A stretch of 64,000 nt of DNA from Nymphaea colorata (Eukaryota > Streptophyta > Magnoliopsida > Nymphaeales > Nymphaeaceae): positions 1,245,001 through 1,309,000 of the forward strand of contig NC_045142.1 of NCBI RefSeq assembly GCF_008831285.2, given 5' to 3'. The position numbers and the translations under genes were made by a program. The notes beneath the pieces were generated by a model, which saw only the letters and a program-made list of their open reading frames with translations, was not told where the DNA came from and searched no databases. Numbering within the stretch: position 1 is the stretch's first letter; each line of letters starts with the position of its first letter. Positions 17,076 through 29,804 of the stretch are shown in pieces.

Positions 17076-17375
17076 ATGTCAACCAAGCAAATGGTTTGAT
17101 TCAGCGAGTTTTAAGACACTGATCTACTCTTTTTCTATCTGAGCCTATTGCCTAACATGGTCTTTGCAGATACCGAAGCTGTGACTAACATTATCTTCTG
17201 TCTGCTGGAGACTTTCAAGCTGGAAATGCAACTTGCATAATATGATACCTCATATTTTCAAACTGCACTTCTCACAATATTATCATTTCCTATAGAAAAT
17301 TCATTAATACCGTGAAATTTAAGAGTTTCTCATTAACTAAAAACTACTTTTCCATTTTTTTTAATTATGTGTCAG

Positions 17376-17630
17376 CATCAGACATACCCCATATGTATAC
17401 CTGTGCCCTTGTGTCATATAGCTCAATTGATGATCTATGGATGCATGAATATGCATGTATGCTTACTTGACATATACTCTTGATTGATCATGTGGCATTC
17501 GTTTATGACATCACTCCACTGATCATTTTATGCAAAGGAATGTCTCTATATCAGACATACCCTGTATACCTATGTGACATTGTTCAACTGATGATCTATG
17601 AATGCTTGAATCTGTAGATACATACCCTTT
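17376..17630. repeat. Diverged direct repeat, unit about 173 bp
   Basis: CAGACATACCC, GTATACCT, CAA(T/C)TGATGATCTATG and ATGC(A/T)TGAAT recur in the same order at about 17376 and 17549. The unit is AT-rich and non-coding. Confidence 0.6.
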
Positions 17631-18003
17631 ATATGGTACCTGCACCTATGTGATATAAGATGCACGTATCAAGCAAATTATGTCCGCAATATCGCAAACA
17701 AATATCACATATAGATTGTTATTTTTTGAAATTATTGTGGACTTCTATGAATCTCTTTTGCAGCAGAAGGACTATTGGAGCCAGAGTTAATGCGAAGCAC
17801 TTACAGGCATATCTGGGAGAATAGAAGGGAAGACATTGATTTATTGGCAAGCGCATGCCTCTAACTCAAGACCAAAAGAGAACCAGGCTGAGCCCACTAA
17901 ACAAACTCGAGGGTCTTCTTCATCAAGGATTGCAGGGCATTCACATTGTCATTTAACAAATGCACTCCATAATCAAGCAAAAGCACTGCATGTTTATTCT
18001 GTC

Positions 18004-18027
18004 CTCTCTCTCTCTCTCTCTCTCTCT
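18004..18027. repeat. (CT)n microsatellite
   Basis: An uninterrupted CT run of about 24 bases in non-coding DNA. Confidence 0.95.
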
Positions 18028-20770
18028 TTTTCTGTGGGCCAAAGGGAAAAGCTCCTTTATTGGAGTAAAAATGGAATGGAGATAAGACCGCCCTCCAAGT
18101 GATTGTGGAACACCACCAGGAGATGCTTCCAGGTTGGCGTCCCATCAGCAGTATAATAATAAGCTAACCAGATGTGTGGTCTCATTGTGTTGTAAAGTAA
18201 CACTGAGTGACCTGATCTCAATTTGCAGATAAGCATGATTTCGGTTGGTCAAATCTATACTGACTATATCCAGCTTCAACTTTGACATCAAGGGTTTCCC
18301 TCTCTCAGTTTTGAACTTGTGATGCCTTTCATTATTTTTAAACTTGTGACATCCTGCTATCTCCTATCCCTGGGGTCTGTCATACTATTTGTGAGGTCCT
18401 CAGGCCTTGTAAGGGCATCTCACATCCTTACCAGATCAGCAGAACCATTACTGAGCTTTTCTTCTTCCTTGTTTCATTATAGAGGGATGCTGAGTTTCCA
18501 TGACTTAAAGAAGTGATATTCATATGGCCTGCTTTGATTGGTTCTCGGTGTGAATCCCTCAAATGTTCCTTTCGAAATATCTATAGCAATCAATTATATA
18601 GAATGATTACGATAGAAGTCTTATGCCTAACTCCTTTTCAGTAATGATGTAGCTCCTTTTCCTAACAGGAAGTCAATGGAAAATAGGAACCAGACTCATC
18701 CACAGAAAGAAGCAAAGAGATTCGTTACTCATTCAAGGACTAACCAGTCTGTTTCTTCTGCGTAAAGTGATGTTTCACTTCCAGTTTTGTCTTGTGCTGG
18801 CAATAGGGACTCACATGGTGGTTTGTTTAATACAATCAGAATATTTAATTACCATGTGAACTTCATGGTTATCTGAATAATTTTTATTTTCTCAGTTAGG
18901 ACTTTGGTTGGATTAAAAACAACCGTAAGCTTTCAAAACAGTACCGGGTTTGACCGCCATGATAATATCAATTGTCTTCTGAAAGCTCAATAATTGTTAG
19001 ACTGCCTTAGAACAAAAGGATTAACTTTGTAACTCTTACGATCCAATCCCTATGAAACGATGTCGCATTCTTTTCTTTTTCAAAATTGGCAAGGTGGGGT
19101 TAGGCAAAACTTCACCAGATGATTAATAAAGCGTGATCGGATCTGGATCAAAATCTCAAAAAATTTCTTAAAAAGTTTAGAAAGCAAAACTTCTAAAATA
19201 AAATGAAAAAAAGGCAAAAATATAATAGAAAATGCAAAAAAAACCAAAAAAATGAAAATAAACGTGCGTTCATGATGTCTTTTTTTTGGATTTCCTTTCT
19301 TTTTATTGTCTTAAGAAAGGGTCTTTTTGCAGTTTTATACGGTTGACTTTTTTTTGAAGTATAAATGGGTATTTAAAAAAAAAAATCCGAGTTTTATGTG
19401 GCTATGATATGAAGTAAGTCCACACAAACTTGTTCTCAGATCTCAGAGGCAAGGGTTTTATACTTTTCATTGTTAAAGAGTGAGTTTTAAAATATAAAAA
19501 AAGACTCAATGTCAGCTACCAAATATGTAACATGTTTCATGTTAGGTGTATGCTCTAGAGCTTTAACTGGCAACTGGTCTTTAGAACCTACAAAAGTTGT
19601 AGTATTTGAGTCAGAAGGCAAAGGGTTTGCAAGTCACATGATCAAGATAGCAACAGGGACCATTGGCCCAAGCCTATGTTCCCATCAAGAAGACTAATAA
19701 GGCCAATATGAGGTCTTTTAGCAGTAACATTCTTTTAGTTCACTACATGGTAACCTGCAACTACATGTGCAGTTTAATAGGAACAATAATAAAATGATAA
19801 CAATAATACCAAATAATAATGGAAATTAATGTTATAAAACATACCTAACTCTTTCTATTGAAGGCTTCAGATTGGTTAGCCTATAGTATGTGAAAAAAGC
19901 ATAGGTCCCTCTCTTCCTCAGCACCAGATGGCCATAAAGTTGTGACAGAAGCACATATCATTGAGATGTAAAACTTGTGATGCCTCTTCATTTTGGGCGC
20001 CTTACTTGTGTAGCTCCTACCAAACGAGTGGCCAAAGCCCATTTGGGCTGTTCAATTATTTGCCTTGACATAGACAAGATCAGTCTTCTTGGTCTCTATC
20101 AATTAGCAAAGGGACATGAATTAGTGAATGCCAACTCGTTGGTACAACAATAGCAGTGGCAGACAAAAAATTGCACTTTGGGATGTCGATAAAGAGGAAA
20201 TGGCTCTTCAGATGAGGCCAAGGAGGAGAGTCCTGTCTCTGTTGCATGATTGAGGTCCAAATAAGGCCATGGTTTGTGACTCAGACTTCTTTTGGCTTGT
20301 CCCAGAGCCCTTTTCATTTCAATCCACGAGCTTTCCCATTTGCTCTTCCCTCTGTCTCTTTGTCTTTTGGTTTTTTCATCCAGAAGTCAGATTATTGGTC
20401 TAAATGTTCGGTGAGCATGAATGCTTGTGGACACCTTGTCCGTGTCTACAATGGTTCATCCAATGGAGAAGGGGAAGTTGAACGTGGAATTGTGGTGTGA
20501 AATCAGGTTTTTCTGAAGGTAGTGTTAGAAAGCCAAAGGCTCCTAATTACTGAAAGATCACTCATAATATGACGCAGAATGTGATCCTTAGCAAAAAAGC
20601 ATCAAGACTGTGCTACAAATAAAATGAGTTCAGATATTAATGTACAGGAGATATATATCAGTACAATACCCTTGCCAATTTATTGACAAGTAGATCTGCA
20701 GTAGGGAATGTGTCAGAAAAGCTTGGTACAAGAAGTTGTTGATACAGTTCTGTATGGGGGGTTGGGGGAG

Positions 20771-20772
<2 letters not shown>

Positions 20773-20812
<40 letters not shown>
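20773..20812. repeat. (GA)n microsatellite
   Basis: A pure GA run of about 40 bases after a G-rich lead-in. Confidence 0.96.
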
Positions 20813-20814
<2 letters not shown>

Positions 20815-23800
20815 ATGTACTACTTATTAACATTATTGGCCAAGCTTCTAGTCCCTGCTTGAGTAGATAAAGAGTCAGATGGACTTGGAAAGCTAAAAGG
20901 AATGACTAGCTTTACACCATCTTTCTTTCTGCATTATTCTGCTCTGTCAGATGCACAAGAAGCCAAAAAACTTTCTTCAATCTTATGGTGGGCAGTGTCA
21001 AATTGGTACCAAAAAGCTGGATCTGATTTTCACTGCTTGGTTTTGATTTACATGCACAACCAATCAAAGCACACCAAAATATCAACTTGAGAAAAGGTCT
21101 GCTGACAGCCAATTAGGTGCACTTGAACTACACAACGCAGAAACATGCACACTCATATGTATTTCTGTCGGCCCCATGAAGCAGGATAAACACAATTATC
21201 ATCTTGTGAGACAAAAGACTGCACTGGCCATGTGAACTGGACTAGACAATAAGCTGTTCACCGGCAGTTTCCGCCGCTACTTCTGTCAAAAAATTGTTAC
21301 TAGATAGCCTGCTCACAGTATGTGATCCTTGTGATTACTTGCAGCAGCATTCTTTGGAGAACCTTCGCATCTGCATTTGATCCATGTCCTATCTGAAGAT
21401 TGTTTAGATATTTCTTGGACTAAAATACCTTTCCTGTCATAGAAGGTCCATTTCTGTACGGGTCATTGCAGATGCTATTAAAGCTATAATCCAACTTTCA
21501 GACTCAGGGTGCAGTTAGTGATAATGTGTGCTTCTTGATACTGGTAGTTTGTAACGTTGGAGGCTTGGAAATAACTCGAAAATAATTTTGCAACCAGCAA
21601 ATTTATCATACAGGATGTTTACATGTGTTTAGGCCCAAATATTACAGGATGTTTGCTTCTTGGGTTTCAGCCTTGCTGTCGTTGAAACATGTGTGAGTCG
21701 CAGTTTTGCTTGCTGAGCTATATGATGTCTTAATAACCTGTTATCACCATATTTTCTAGTTTTTTCTTTTGGTTTAGCCTTAATCTCATCCTTGTGTTCA
21801 ATTTCTCTTGATTGAGTTACATGTAAGAATTCCTTACAACACTATAATTTTTTTATTCTATGAATGTACCATAATCTCATTGATTTGTTTCCTTAATTGA
21901 GTTTCATGTATAAAAATAAAGACTTTTGTTACAACATGTGTGCAAGGATTGGGCAAAGCCTTCTCACTGGTTCAAGAGAGAAGCGTTTAGCCTGTGTACT
22001 ATGGTTGACAATGCTCTTGATTGCCGTTTGTTGCATCTGTTGATATTATTAATGGTAAAAGTTGAATATGGGTTCATCTAGATTTTAAGTTTAGATTATA
22101 ATTTTTGACTTGGATTTCAATGAAAAGGCCAATACTTCCCCTCAGAACAACTAAACATGGAATTTTTTTTTTAACTTGTTCTTTCTCCTAGAAATAAAAC
22201 ATGAGAAATCTTTTGCCCTGCCAAAGTTTCGCCAAATCTAAGCCTCAAATTATTGTAGTACAGGAAAGAGGACAAGTTCTGTTGATTCTTTTGTACATAG
22301 AGTAACTCTATTGGCCTACAATAATTTTGTTTGTCATTTTCTTTTCTTCGCTGTCAATGGGACCAAGACGTATAAATCAGGTGTACTATTAGGTTTTTCT
22401 TTCATGAATCACATTTGTTGTTGTTTATACATTGATAGCCAAATTATTGATCATATCGACGCTGACCTTTGTAGTATTTTTGTTTTGATAGCGACATTAA
22501 ACATGAAATATTGCTGGTGAGGGTTACCAAATAATTCATACCAGACTCACAGCCTTGATGGGCTGGAACACATGATTGCAAAAATTATTATACAATTGCA
22601 TTTATTTGTGGTTCCTAATTATATGAGTCCATTCCTCTCATGGTCCAAAATCTGTGAACTGACTCTTTTGTTAATTCAGTTGAGAAGTTTCACATTATAT
22701 AACACTCCAAAAGTTTGTTATTGTAAAAAATCTTGACTGGAGTTGTTAAGTGGTTGGCTGTTCTGCTTTGCAGCATTTCTAAGATGAAACCGAAACTGCT
22801 AGGAAGTAGGTTGGGATCGGTAGGACCGAAAGCCCGAGCCTGGCATAGGAGTTGGCTGAATTATTACACTTGGCATCAGAATTGATTCAACATTCAAACT
22901 AGAGGTTGTTAAGTGATTGGTTGCCTTGGTTCTTAACCTTTTTGAATCGAAACCAAATCTACTAAGGAGCAAGTAGGAATCCATCAAACTAAGGGTCTGA
23001 ACCCGTGGACTGGTTTGTCAAAATAAGTAATAGATGATTACATAGTTCTATTTAGAAACCCAAATAAAGTCATGCAAGAATAGGGAAACTTTCACAAATT
23101 ATTGTAAGAAAGGTCAGACTTAGTGTGGGGCTCCTGCATAGAAAGCCTACAATGAAAAATTCAAATGTCACTTTTCATATTAGGCAGAACATTCAAAGTG
23201 TTTCCATCACCATTTGGAGTTTTAAAATAAAAAAGGACGGCTGAATCCTCCTTCATTCCAGTGGGCAGATGACTATCTAAAGTTATTTAAGGAAATTCCC
23301 ATATTAAAAGCTAACATTTTGGCGAAGGATGTAAATTGATCAGATATATTCAAGGTGGTATTATGTAATTTACTATTTCAACAAATATTTCAGATCCATG
23401 GATCTGAGATGATCAGAAGTGACCGTGGATCTCAGATCTACAGCTATCAAATACATGCCAACTGAACTAGTTCTCTTTCTATATCGGTTTATTTAAATAT
23501 GGTAAAAGAAATTCAAATCTTTCAGATTCAGAATAAAGATCCACGCCAGTTTCCTACTAATTAACATCAGATCTTATGCCGGTCGGATCCAAATTGAAGT
23601 ACTCCGAACCCAGATCCAATCACATGATTTCCGGGTCAATAATCAGGGAATCTAATTGGGACCCTTTGATGATGTAATGAAGGATGTCATTCAATTGATC
23701 GTGAGGGTTTTTGTTAAACGAAGATCACATTCACGAGTTGAGTTAAAGCCCGCAGCTTCTGTTGGCACGTCATTCTCAGTACCAAATAAGAAAACAAAGT

Positions 23801-24066
23801 ACGACGTTTAATTATATTTGGGGCCCCTCAAGCCTTCCCACCACCAATCCCAATCTTCGGGAACAGTTCTTCCTGGGTTGTCCCTGCTGTTAGATTATTT
23901 TCTGTGGCTAAAAATCATCAGAAAAGATCACATAAAATTTTAAAAAAATCATTGCTTGGGTATGGTTTTTAGTAATGAAATGCATTTCTCATTATAGTTT
24001 TTAGCGACATAAAATACAAAAAAAAAAGATCCTGCCTCAAAGGTGGCTGGCAGGTTTTAATTTTCC

Positions 24067-24290
24067 TATATATATATATATATATCAAATATGATTTCTA
24101 GATTTTTCTGTCTAGATTTGGATGAAAAAAAACCTGACTTCTTAGTTCTTACAGCATACAGTCCAATGCAATCCATGAGGTACTGTGATTTCACGCTTGC
24201 CCAATACAAATCTGAATGGCTGGAGGATTTCACCTTGCCTGCCCAATACAGATCCGAATGGTTGGATATATATATATATATATATATATA
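24067..24290. repeat. (AT)n tracts flanking a 42 bp direct repeat
   Basis: AT runs lie at 24067-24085 and 24265-24290. Between them GCCCAATACA(A/G)ATC(T/C)GAATGG occurs twice, at 24199 and 24241. It is a small local duplication with no coding role. Confidence 0.8.
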
Positions 24291-25632
24291 GGTAAGTATT
24301 AGATCCTTAGGCCTGGATTTGGTGTCTTACTGTTTCTGAGTGTCACTCGCTGTGGCAAAAGACTCAAATCTTAGGTTTGAACAAAAAAGTTATTTAATCA
24401 AATGCGGAAATTAACTTTTATAAAAAAATTGAAATCAATGACTTAGATTCATAGAAAATTTAAGGGTCATGAAGTCCATACTGTGCGTCAAATTTGGACC
24501 AACTTTTTTTTTTCCAACCTTGTAAATTTGAGTTTCTCAGAGTTTATTCGTGAAGTCAAATTTTGGGAAGAACAGCTTACTTTGGCTGCGCGGCAAGAAA
24601 ATTGCCTTGTGCGTTTTTGTGTGTATGTATCTGATCTTCGCTGGCTAGCCACCTCATCTCAGCGACGTATTCATCTTTGATATTATATGTGAATCAGCAT
24701 CCCGCCAAAGAGAGCAAAGACAGAGTCAGCTTTAGGTTTGGGCCCAGCGGAATGTACCTTCTAAACCCATCTTTTTTATATGGTCCGATCATACAGAAGG
24801 TTTTGAAATGGAAAATGGTTTCTGAATTTCTCTTATATATATATATATACCCTTCATCTATCATGTGAGATTTAATGGACAGAGATCTCATCAGTGAGAG
24901 GAAAATGAGTATTTGCATCCACAGTATGTTTGAATTGCCCTTATCTCAAGTTAAAAGAAAACAGATATGAGCAGTTTGGAGAAATTACAATGCAAAATGC
25001 CCATATATTTTTTTCATATCGACTCATCAATCTTGTTTATCAAATCTGACATTAATGGCACAACGCAAGGCCCCAAGTGAGGATCTGCTAAGACCAGGTT
25101 GGACAATTCTATTGAGCCAAGTTATTGCCAATTTACGGAAAGGGGTTGAGGTTTTGAGTTTGTTTGGAAGTTTATAATAATACTGCAGGAAAATGCCAAA
25201 GAGGTCAAGAGCATGGCTTACGCTACCATAATTATGCATAGTTCCTGCCTAAGAGATTGTGACATTTTCTCTTGCATACGAAATTAACAGCTTCTTTAAA
25301 AAATGTTCATTTTTTCTGTAAAGACCTCTTTGCAAAATTGATGCATGAAAAAGCCTTTGGAATAGTTAGATCACATATATAAGCCTGTAATATGTTTCTT
25401 AGAAAAGCTAAACTTTTGAGGGTTAATTAAAAATAAAAAACCTTAAAGTATTTAACAGCCTGTGACCTGCGGCACCAATGAATTAAATCAGCTTGACAGT
25501 GATTTGACTAGAATCGACTAATTCAAACAACAATTAAACTTTTGCCCACAGCTCCTATGATATAACAACTATTCTATGTTTGATTATATCATTGTTTGAT
25601 TCCCGTGAATATTACTTCTCTGTATTACAAAC

Positions 25633-25670
25633 AACGGCTGACATGAGTTAAAACGGCTGACATGAGTTAA
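25633..25670. repeat. Perfect 19 bp tandem duplication
   Basis: AACGGCTGACATGAGTTAA is present twice head to tail without a mismatch, which suggests a recent slippage or break-repair event. Confidence 0.95.
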
Positions 25671-26048
25671 AGAGTGTTACTTCACCTAGGTTTCGAAACA
25701 GCCCTTAACCCTAGGGTAAGGAGGGGTTTCAGCCGTTTCGGAGTAATTCCCACAAACCCCCAGGACATTCGATCCATCTGTCATATATGAGCAACTACAA
25801 ACTTTGTGTTGGAATAAATGATTGCAACCCGCACCAACATGACTGAAGGGAGATATCTTTATGGTAGCATAATTAGTTAACTACAATGGCTGACTGAGGA
25901 AGGCTTTCTATGCAGTTCAGTTGGGCCTTGGAAGAATTCTTGGAGAATGAAGCACAGGCGTCAAGATACAAAGCTTTTTATTCATTAATGATGGACTATG
26001 AAGGCATCACACATTTTTACAATGGGGAAAATCTAGATCTCCCACTCA

Positions 26049-28296
26049 CTAAGCAGTCACTGATGTCTCTATGGCAACACCAGCAGGGTAGCGGACCTTC
26101 TCTGCCTTCTCTTTGCCTTCCCAGAGAGCAGGCAGTGCTTCCTTGAGGTTATGGATGTTCTCCAGGCAGAAATCTGCACCTTTTACTCGAGCAGAATTTC
26201 CAACCTGCAGAAAATTATCATCCAAACTCCATTGTTACTGCTATCACCTTCTTACACCAAAGTGCACAATGTATTGATTTATCTACCAAGAACTGAAAGT
26301 AACTGTACACAAGATAAGAAAGGTTACTTACCAGTACTGTGTTAAGTCCTGCAAGTTTTCCAGACTGGATGTTGCGGACACTGTCGTCAAAGAATATCTG
26401 CAAAATGAACCACCTAACCATGAGCTTCATTTCTCTCAAAATAATCGACTCTTCACCCAAACTTTCTTGCTGTTGCGGTGATTATATATTTCACACCATT
26501 GATGAGATAAAGCGAACGAATCAGAAAGAAAACAACAATTCATTTTCCTATGCTCATAAAACCGAGTTGCTGCATGACCGCATAAAGCATGCAGTACCTT
26601 TTTCAGTCTAATACAATGGATGGTCAGTACTTACTGTCCGGTGAGGATCAACATTGGCTATTTTAATGGCCTGATCGTAGGCATCTTTCATTGGCTTGCA
26701 CATAACGGGAGTAGCAGGGATCTCGGCGTTGGGCTCCACGGCAAGGATATCAAAAATATCATTTTGGCATTGAAAGCCACAATCTGCGTTCTCATTTGAA
26801 TCATTCACGTCATTCAGTGTTTCAAAGCATATGATTCCTTCAAAACAGTCTTCCAAACCAAGCCGGTGCAGTGCTTTGGCAGCATGGATCTTATCAGCGT
26901 TCGTGAATATCTGCTTCACACAAAAAAAGCTTGTTATTTCTGCAACAAAATTGTCTTAACAGTTGACTTCTCATAAAATTTGGGTCCTTCTTGTATAACA
27001 GTATATTAAGAAAAAAGGAAACCACTTAAATGGTGCTAACTTTCTATAAGCCACCCGTTTTCTGTAGACATGGATGCTTTCAAAAGGGAGCAGTCATGGT
27101 TCCAAAGAATTGAAAGCCAAAAACCATTTATGCAAGCATGGGTTTACATGGCAAGGTCTAAGCACAAATTTAACCAAGCCCCCGAGATCAATCATGTCTC
27201 TTCAACCCACGATGCTTCTAAAGGAAAAGGGGGGAAGCCAAAAGGTACGAAGATAGAAGAAGATTTTTGGTGGCCCCTTTCTGTGGGTAAGGCCGAATGC
27301 ATCCTACCTAGTTGACGATATTTTTTAAGTAAACTATGTTTCGTTCCCGAATTGAAGACATTCCTCTAGTTTTAAGTTCAATTATTGGCTTCCTACCTAA
27401 ATGAACTTGTATTTGAAACCAAATACTGCACCAATGGAAATATCAAGCATATTATTTTAAATAGCTTACCAGTTTCCGTACAGGTATACTAAGTAGCAAG
27501 CTTCGCAGCACTGGATCTGGTTTGAGTTTGTCATATGGCAACCTTCCGTGTACGTATCTGGAAAAATGAAGAGTAAAAAGGAAATATCAAAACTAAGATA
27601 CCAGCAAAAATCTGTACTAAAACATTCTGAAATAAAACAGATGTCATGGTACCTGTGATATTCATCGTAGTTAATTTTATAGCCAATAGCCTGCAGAAAC
27701 AGACGGTTGATAACAATCAGATAGTGGAGAAAAGATGTAAAGCTCCAGAGGAGTATACGGTAGACCAAAATATGCGACAAAGATTGAGCAGCTAGCCAAA
27801 CAAAAGAAAAGTAAACGAGCATCGGGTAAGGAAAATACCGTAAGGCCTGCCAACGTCGTCCCATACTTTTTATACAATGTGGTTCCCATGTCGGCTATCT
27901 TGCTTTCCTCTATTCCAAGCTTTTCAACCATATAATCTGTGTAGCACAACAATTAAAAGTTTCAGGAATAGTTTCCATATTCAGCCATATGAAGCGAGAG
28001 TAAACTCTCAAGATAATAAAAAGGAGAGAGAAAGTGGAGGTGCCTATTTTGAAACATAAAAATTATAACTGCACTTGCGTTTACCTTCAATGTTCTTGCG
28101 ACATGAAGCAGCCAAACCAGAGCTTATTGGATACAGGGTATCATCCAGATCTACCAAACACAACTGAGATAAGTACCATTTCAAGAAAGAAACGGTAAGT
28201 ATTGGTTCTAAGTTCACTAGATCAAGTGGTCTTACCAAAAAAGAGACAATCATACTTAGGTGTGTGAACGCGCAGGTATTGGTCCTCGTATTCCAT
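26049..28296 (-). CDS. HAD-superfamily hydrolase, pyrimidine 5'-nucleotidase / SDT1-like
   Basis: This is a cytosolic haloacid-dehalogenase phosphatase of the yeast SDT1 (suppressor of disruption of TFIIS) and pyrimidine 5'-nucleotidase group, likely to dephosphorylate small phosphomonoesters such as UMP or CMP. Coding exons, 5' to 3' on minus: 28296-28236, 28150-28085, 27936-27839, 27690-27653, 27557-27470, 26910-26635, 26397-26332 and 26204-26049; these give 282 codons plus TAG with all phases consistent. All HAD motifs are present: DLDDTLY with the nucleophile Asp21 and acid/base Asp23; FTNAD with Thr119-120 region as motif II; Lys189 in CKP as motif III; and FFDDS with Asp213-214 as motif IV. 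The helical cap lies between motifs I and II. An uncoded leader exon at about 29742-29637 is spliced to just before the ATG. The native substrate is inferred from the family only. Confidence 0.94.
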
Positions 28297-29742
28297 ATTT
28301 TTTCTTACCAACAACTGGTAGGCCAGAGTCACAATGAGTTCCCAAACCAAAATATGTAAAAAATAAAATTAACAGTCATGTGTATAATATAACAAAGCAA
28401 GAGCACTAGAAAACATAATTGCCAATAATTAAGTTGCAGCGGTGGCGAAATTGTCAAAGGAGAACAATGCAGCACACCTAATAAACGAAAGGAAAATTCA
28501 TCTGCATAACCTTATAGGAGTTGCTTTGACAGGAAACCACTTGCATTTCTTCTTTCGCAGTCAAAATTCTAAAGGCAAGACGCCCACAATTACAAGGTCT
28601 CTTGACTCTTGAACCTTAAGGTGACGCGCCATGACCAAATGACAAATTTTCGCTTTCAAAGACTGTTATTTCCATGACAACACCTTTGGCCCATTTGCAT
28701 ATTTTCTATTTGTCATAAGCGTCAACTTTGGTAAAGACCAGCGCCTATAGCAGGCCAGGAAGAAGGATGGTTCAACCACCCATGAGATTCCTAATATAAA
28801 TCGTAGTACCATTTCTAAGTACATGTCTTGGCCCAGCAAACTGCCGAATCTTTCAAACAGAGGGACCGGAGTTTTTGTCCTAAACTAGGATTGCAAGGTG
28901 GGCAACACGCAATAGGGGTCAACCGAGAAAGAGGTAGAAATTACTACCATCGATCTAAGAAAGACTACCAATCAGAGACCATGCCTTCCATTACTATGTC
29001 TGCTAGAAAAGCTATTCAATTTGAAACAAGGAACTGCCACTGGAGATTTCAAAGCCTGACAAGAACAGGCCAGTTATACGTGGACACAGTTAAATTGGAA
29101 TTCACATCCACTAATATGTGGTCATGATCAAAATCTCGGCCAAGAAAATTTGGAATTGACATCCACTAATATGTGGTCACGATCAAAATCTCAGCCAAGA
29201 AAATTGACAAGGTCAAGAAAGGAAAGGGAAAATAAAAGCAACCGCAAAAGAGCCAAGAAAAAAGAAAACCAATCGTGAAAAAGAAAACTAAAAGCCCCAA
29301 AACAAGTAAAAAGAAAAAGATAATGGAGCAGAAAACCTAAAAATCTACAGCCATTTGTGATTTCCTCAGAAATGGAAGATTCACGAAAGCAAGGACGAGT
29401 AAACACCACACAGAGAAGGAGAACGAAGGGAAGAAATGGTAAGAAAAAGAGCACTTCGTCCATGAAAAACTTAGAAAAGTGATTCAAATTCGTAAAAAAA
29501 CAACACCAAACAACACGAATCCCAGAGAAGAAGAGTTCCGCAAATCACTCACGAGCAAATGGTATACCAACGTTATGGTTGCTAGCAACAATATCAGAAT
29601 ACAAGCGAAGAAAAGCATTCTGATCGGTAAATTACCTGAGAAACCAACCGGAACTCTCACTCGGAGAGAGAGAGAGAAAGATGCTGAAGCAATGTCAGAA
29701 TGAGTACAAAGTTGAAACGCAGAAGGGAGAAAAGTGCGAAAG
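28297..29742 (-). other. 5' leader exon and long leader intron of the HAD gene
   Basis: A CT-rich leader exon (about 29742 to 29637) ends in TTCTCAG followed by the donor GTAATT. An acceptor ending in TAAG lies just before AAAAAATATGG, giving a leader intron of about 1.33 kb. No ATG occurs in the leader exon on the coding strand. Transcription start is inferred from the TATA box at 29771-29780. The intron carries a 55 bp tandem duplication at 29095-29203. Confidence 0.6.
29095..29203. repeat. 55 bp tandem duplication in the HAD leader intron
   Basis: TTGGAATT(C/G)ACATCCACT and the following AATATGTGGTCA(T/C)GATC, AAAATCTC(G/A)GCCAAGA are repeated head to tail, at 29095-29149 and 29150-29203. 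The copies differ at only three or four positions, so the duplication is young. Confidence 0.93.
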
Positions 29743-29770
29743 GGGGGGAGGACGTGAGGAGCGGAGCAGC

Positions 29771-29804
29771 GCTTATATAGACGACGAACGTGAAGCCGTT
29801 GAGG
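29771..29804 (-). promoter_or_regulatory. HAD gene core promoter: TATA box and shared CCTCAACGGCTTC element
   Basis: On the minus strand CTATATAAGC (29780-29771) is a strong TATA box. CCTCAACGGCTTC (29804-29792) lies 11 bases upstream of it, and a CT run precedes that. The same 13 bases occur next to the TATA box of the endosulfine gene at 40910-40922. The AACGG core resembles the plant M-phase MSA element, but the flanks match the consensus only in part. Confidence 0.6.

Larger units (their letters stand above)
17169..18768 (+). other. Orphan exon-like segments, possible gene remnant
   Basis: Three plus-strand segments each follow a good acceptor and read as protein until a stop. At 17170-17236 after TCTTTGCAG: TEAVTNIIFCLLETFKLEMQ. 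At 17764-17866 after CTTTTGCAG: EGLLEPELMRSTYRHIWE and on to DIDLLASACL. At 18669-18772 after CCTAACAG: SMENRNQTHPQKEAKRF and on to a stop after VSSA. I found no start codon, no donors that link them and no family. They may be last exons of alternative transcripts, a decayed gene or chance. The 466 bp repeat lies just upstream and may have broken a former gene. Confidence 0.25.
18773..26048. other. Gene-poor intergenic region (7 kb)
   Basis: No gene could be supported on either strand. All open frames are short, without conserved motifs. The stretch contains microsatellites (20773-20812, 24067-24290), a GATC-rich degenerate repeat at about 23400-23660, a 19 bp tandem duplication at 25633-25670 and a near-palindrome around CCCTAGGG at about 25706-25725. 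The last few hundred bases before 26048 are probably the 3' UTR of the minus-strand HAD gene. Confidence 0.5.

Noticed and set aside
27070-27315. 81-codon open frame on plus within a HAD intron
   Set aside because: Antisense to a real gene's intron, with no motif; probably chance.
29191-29487. Hydrophobic 98-codon open frame on minus
   Set aside because: It arises from A/G-rich leader-intron DNA, giving Phe/Leu-rich low complexity; not a gene.
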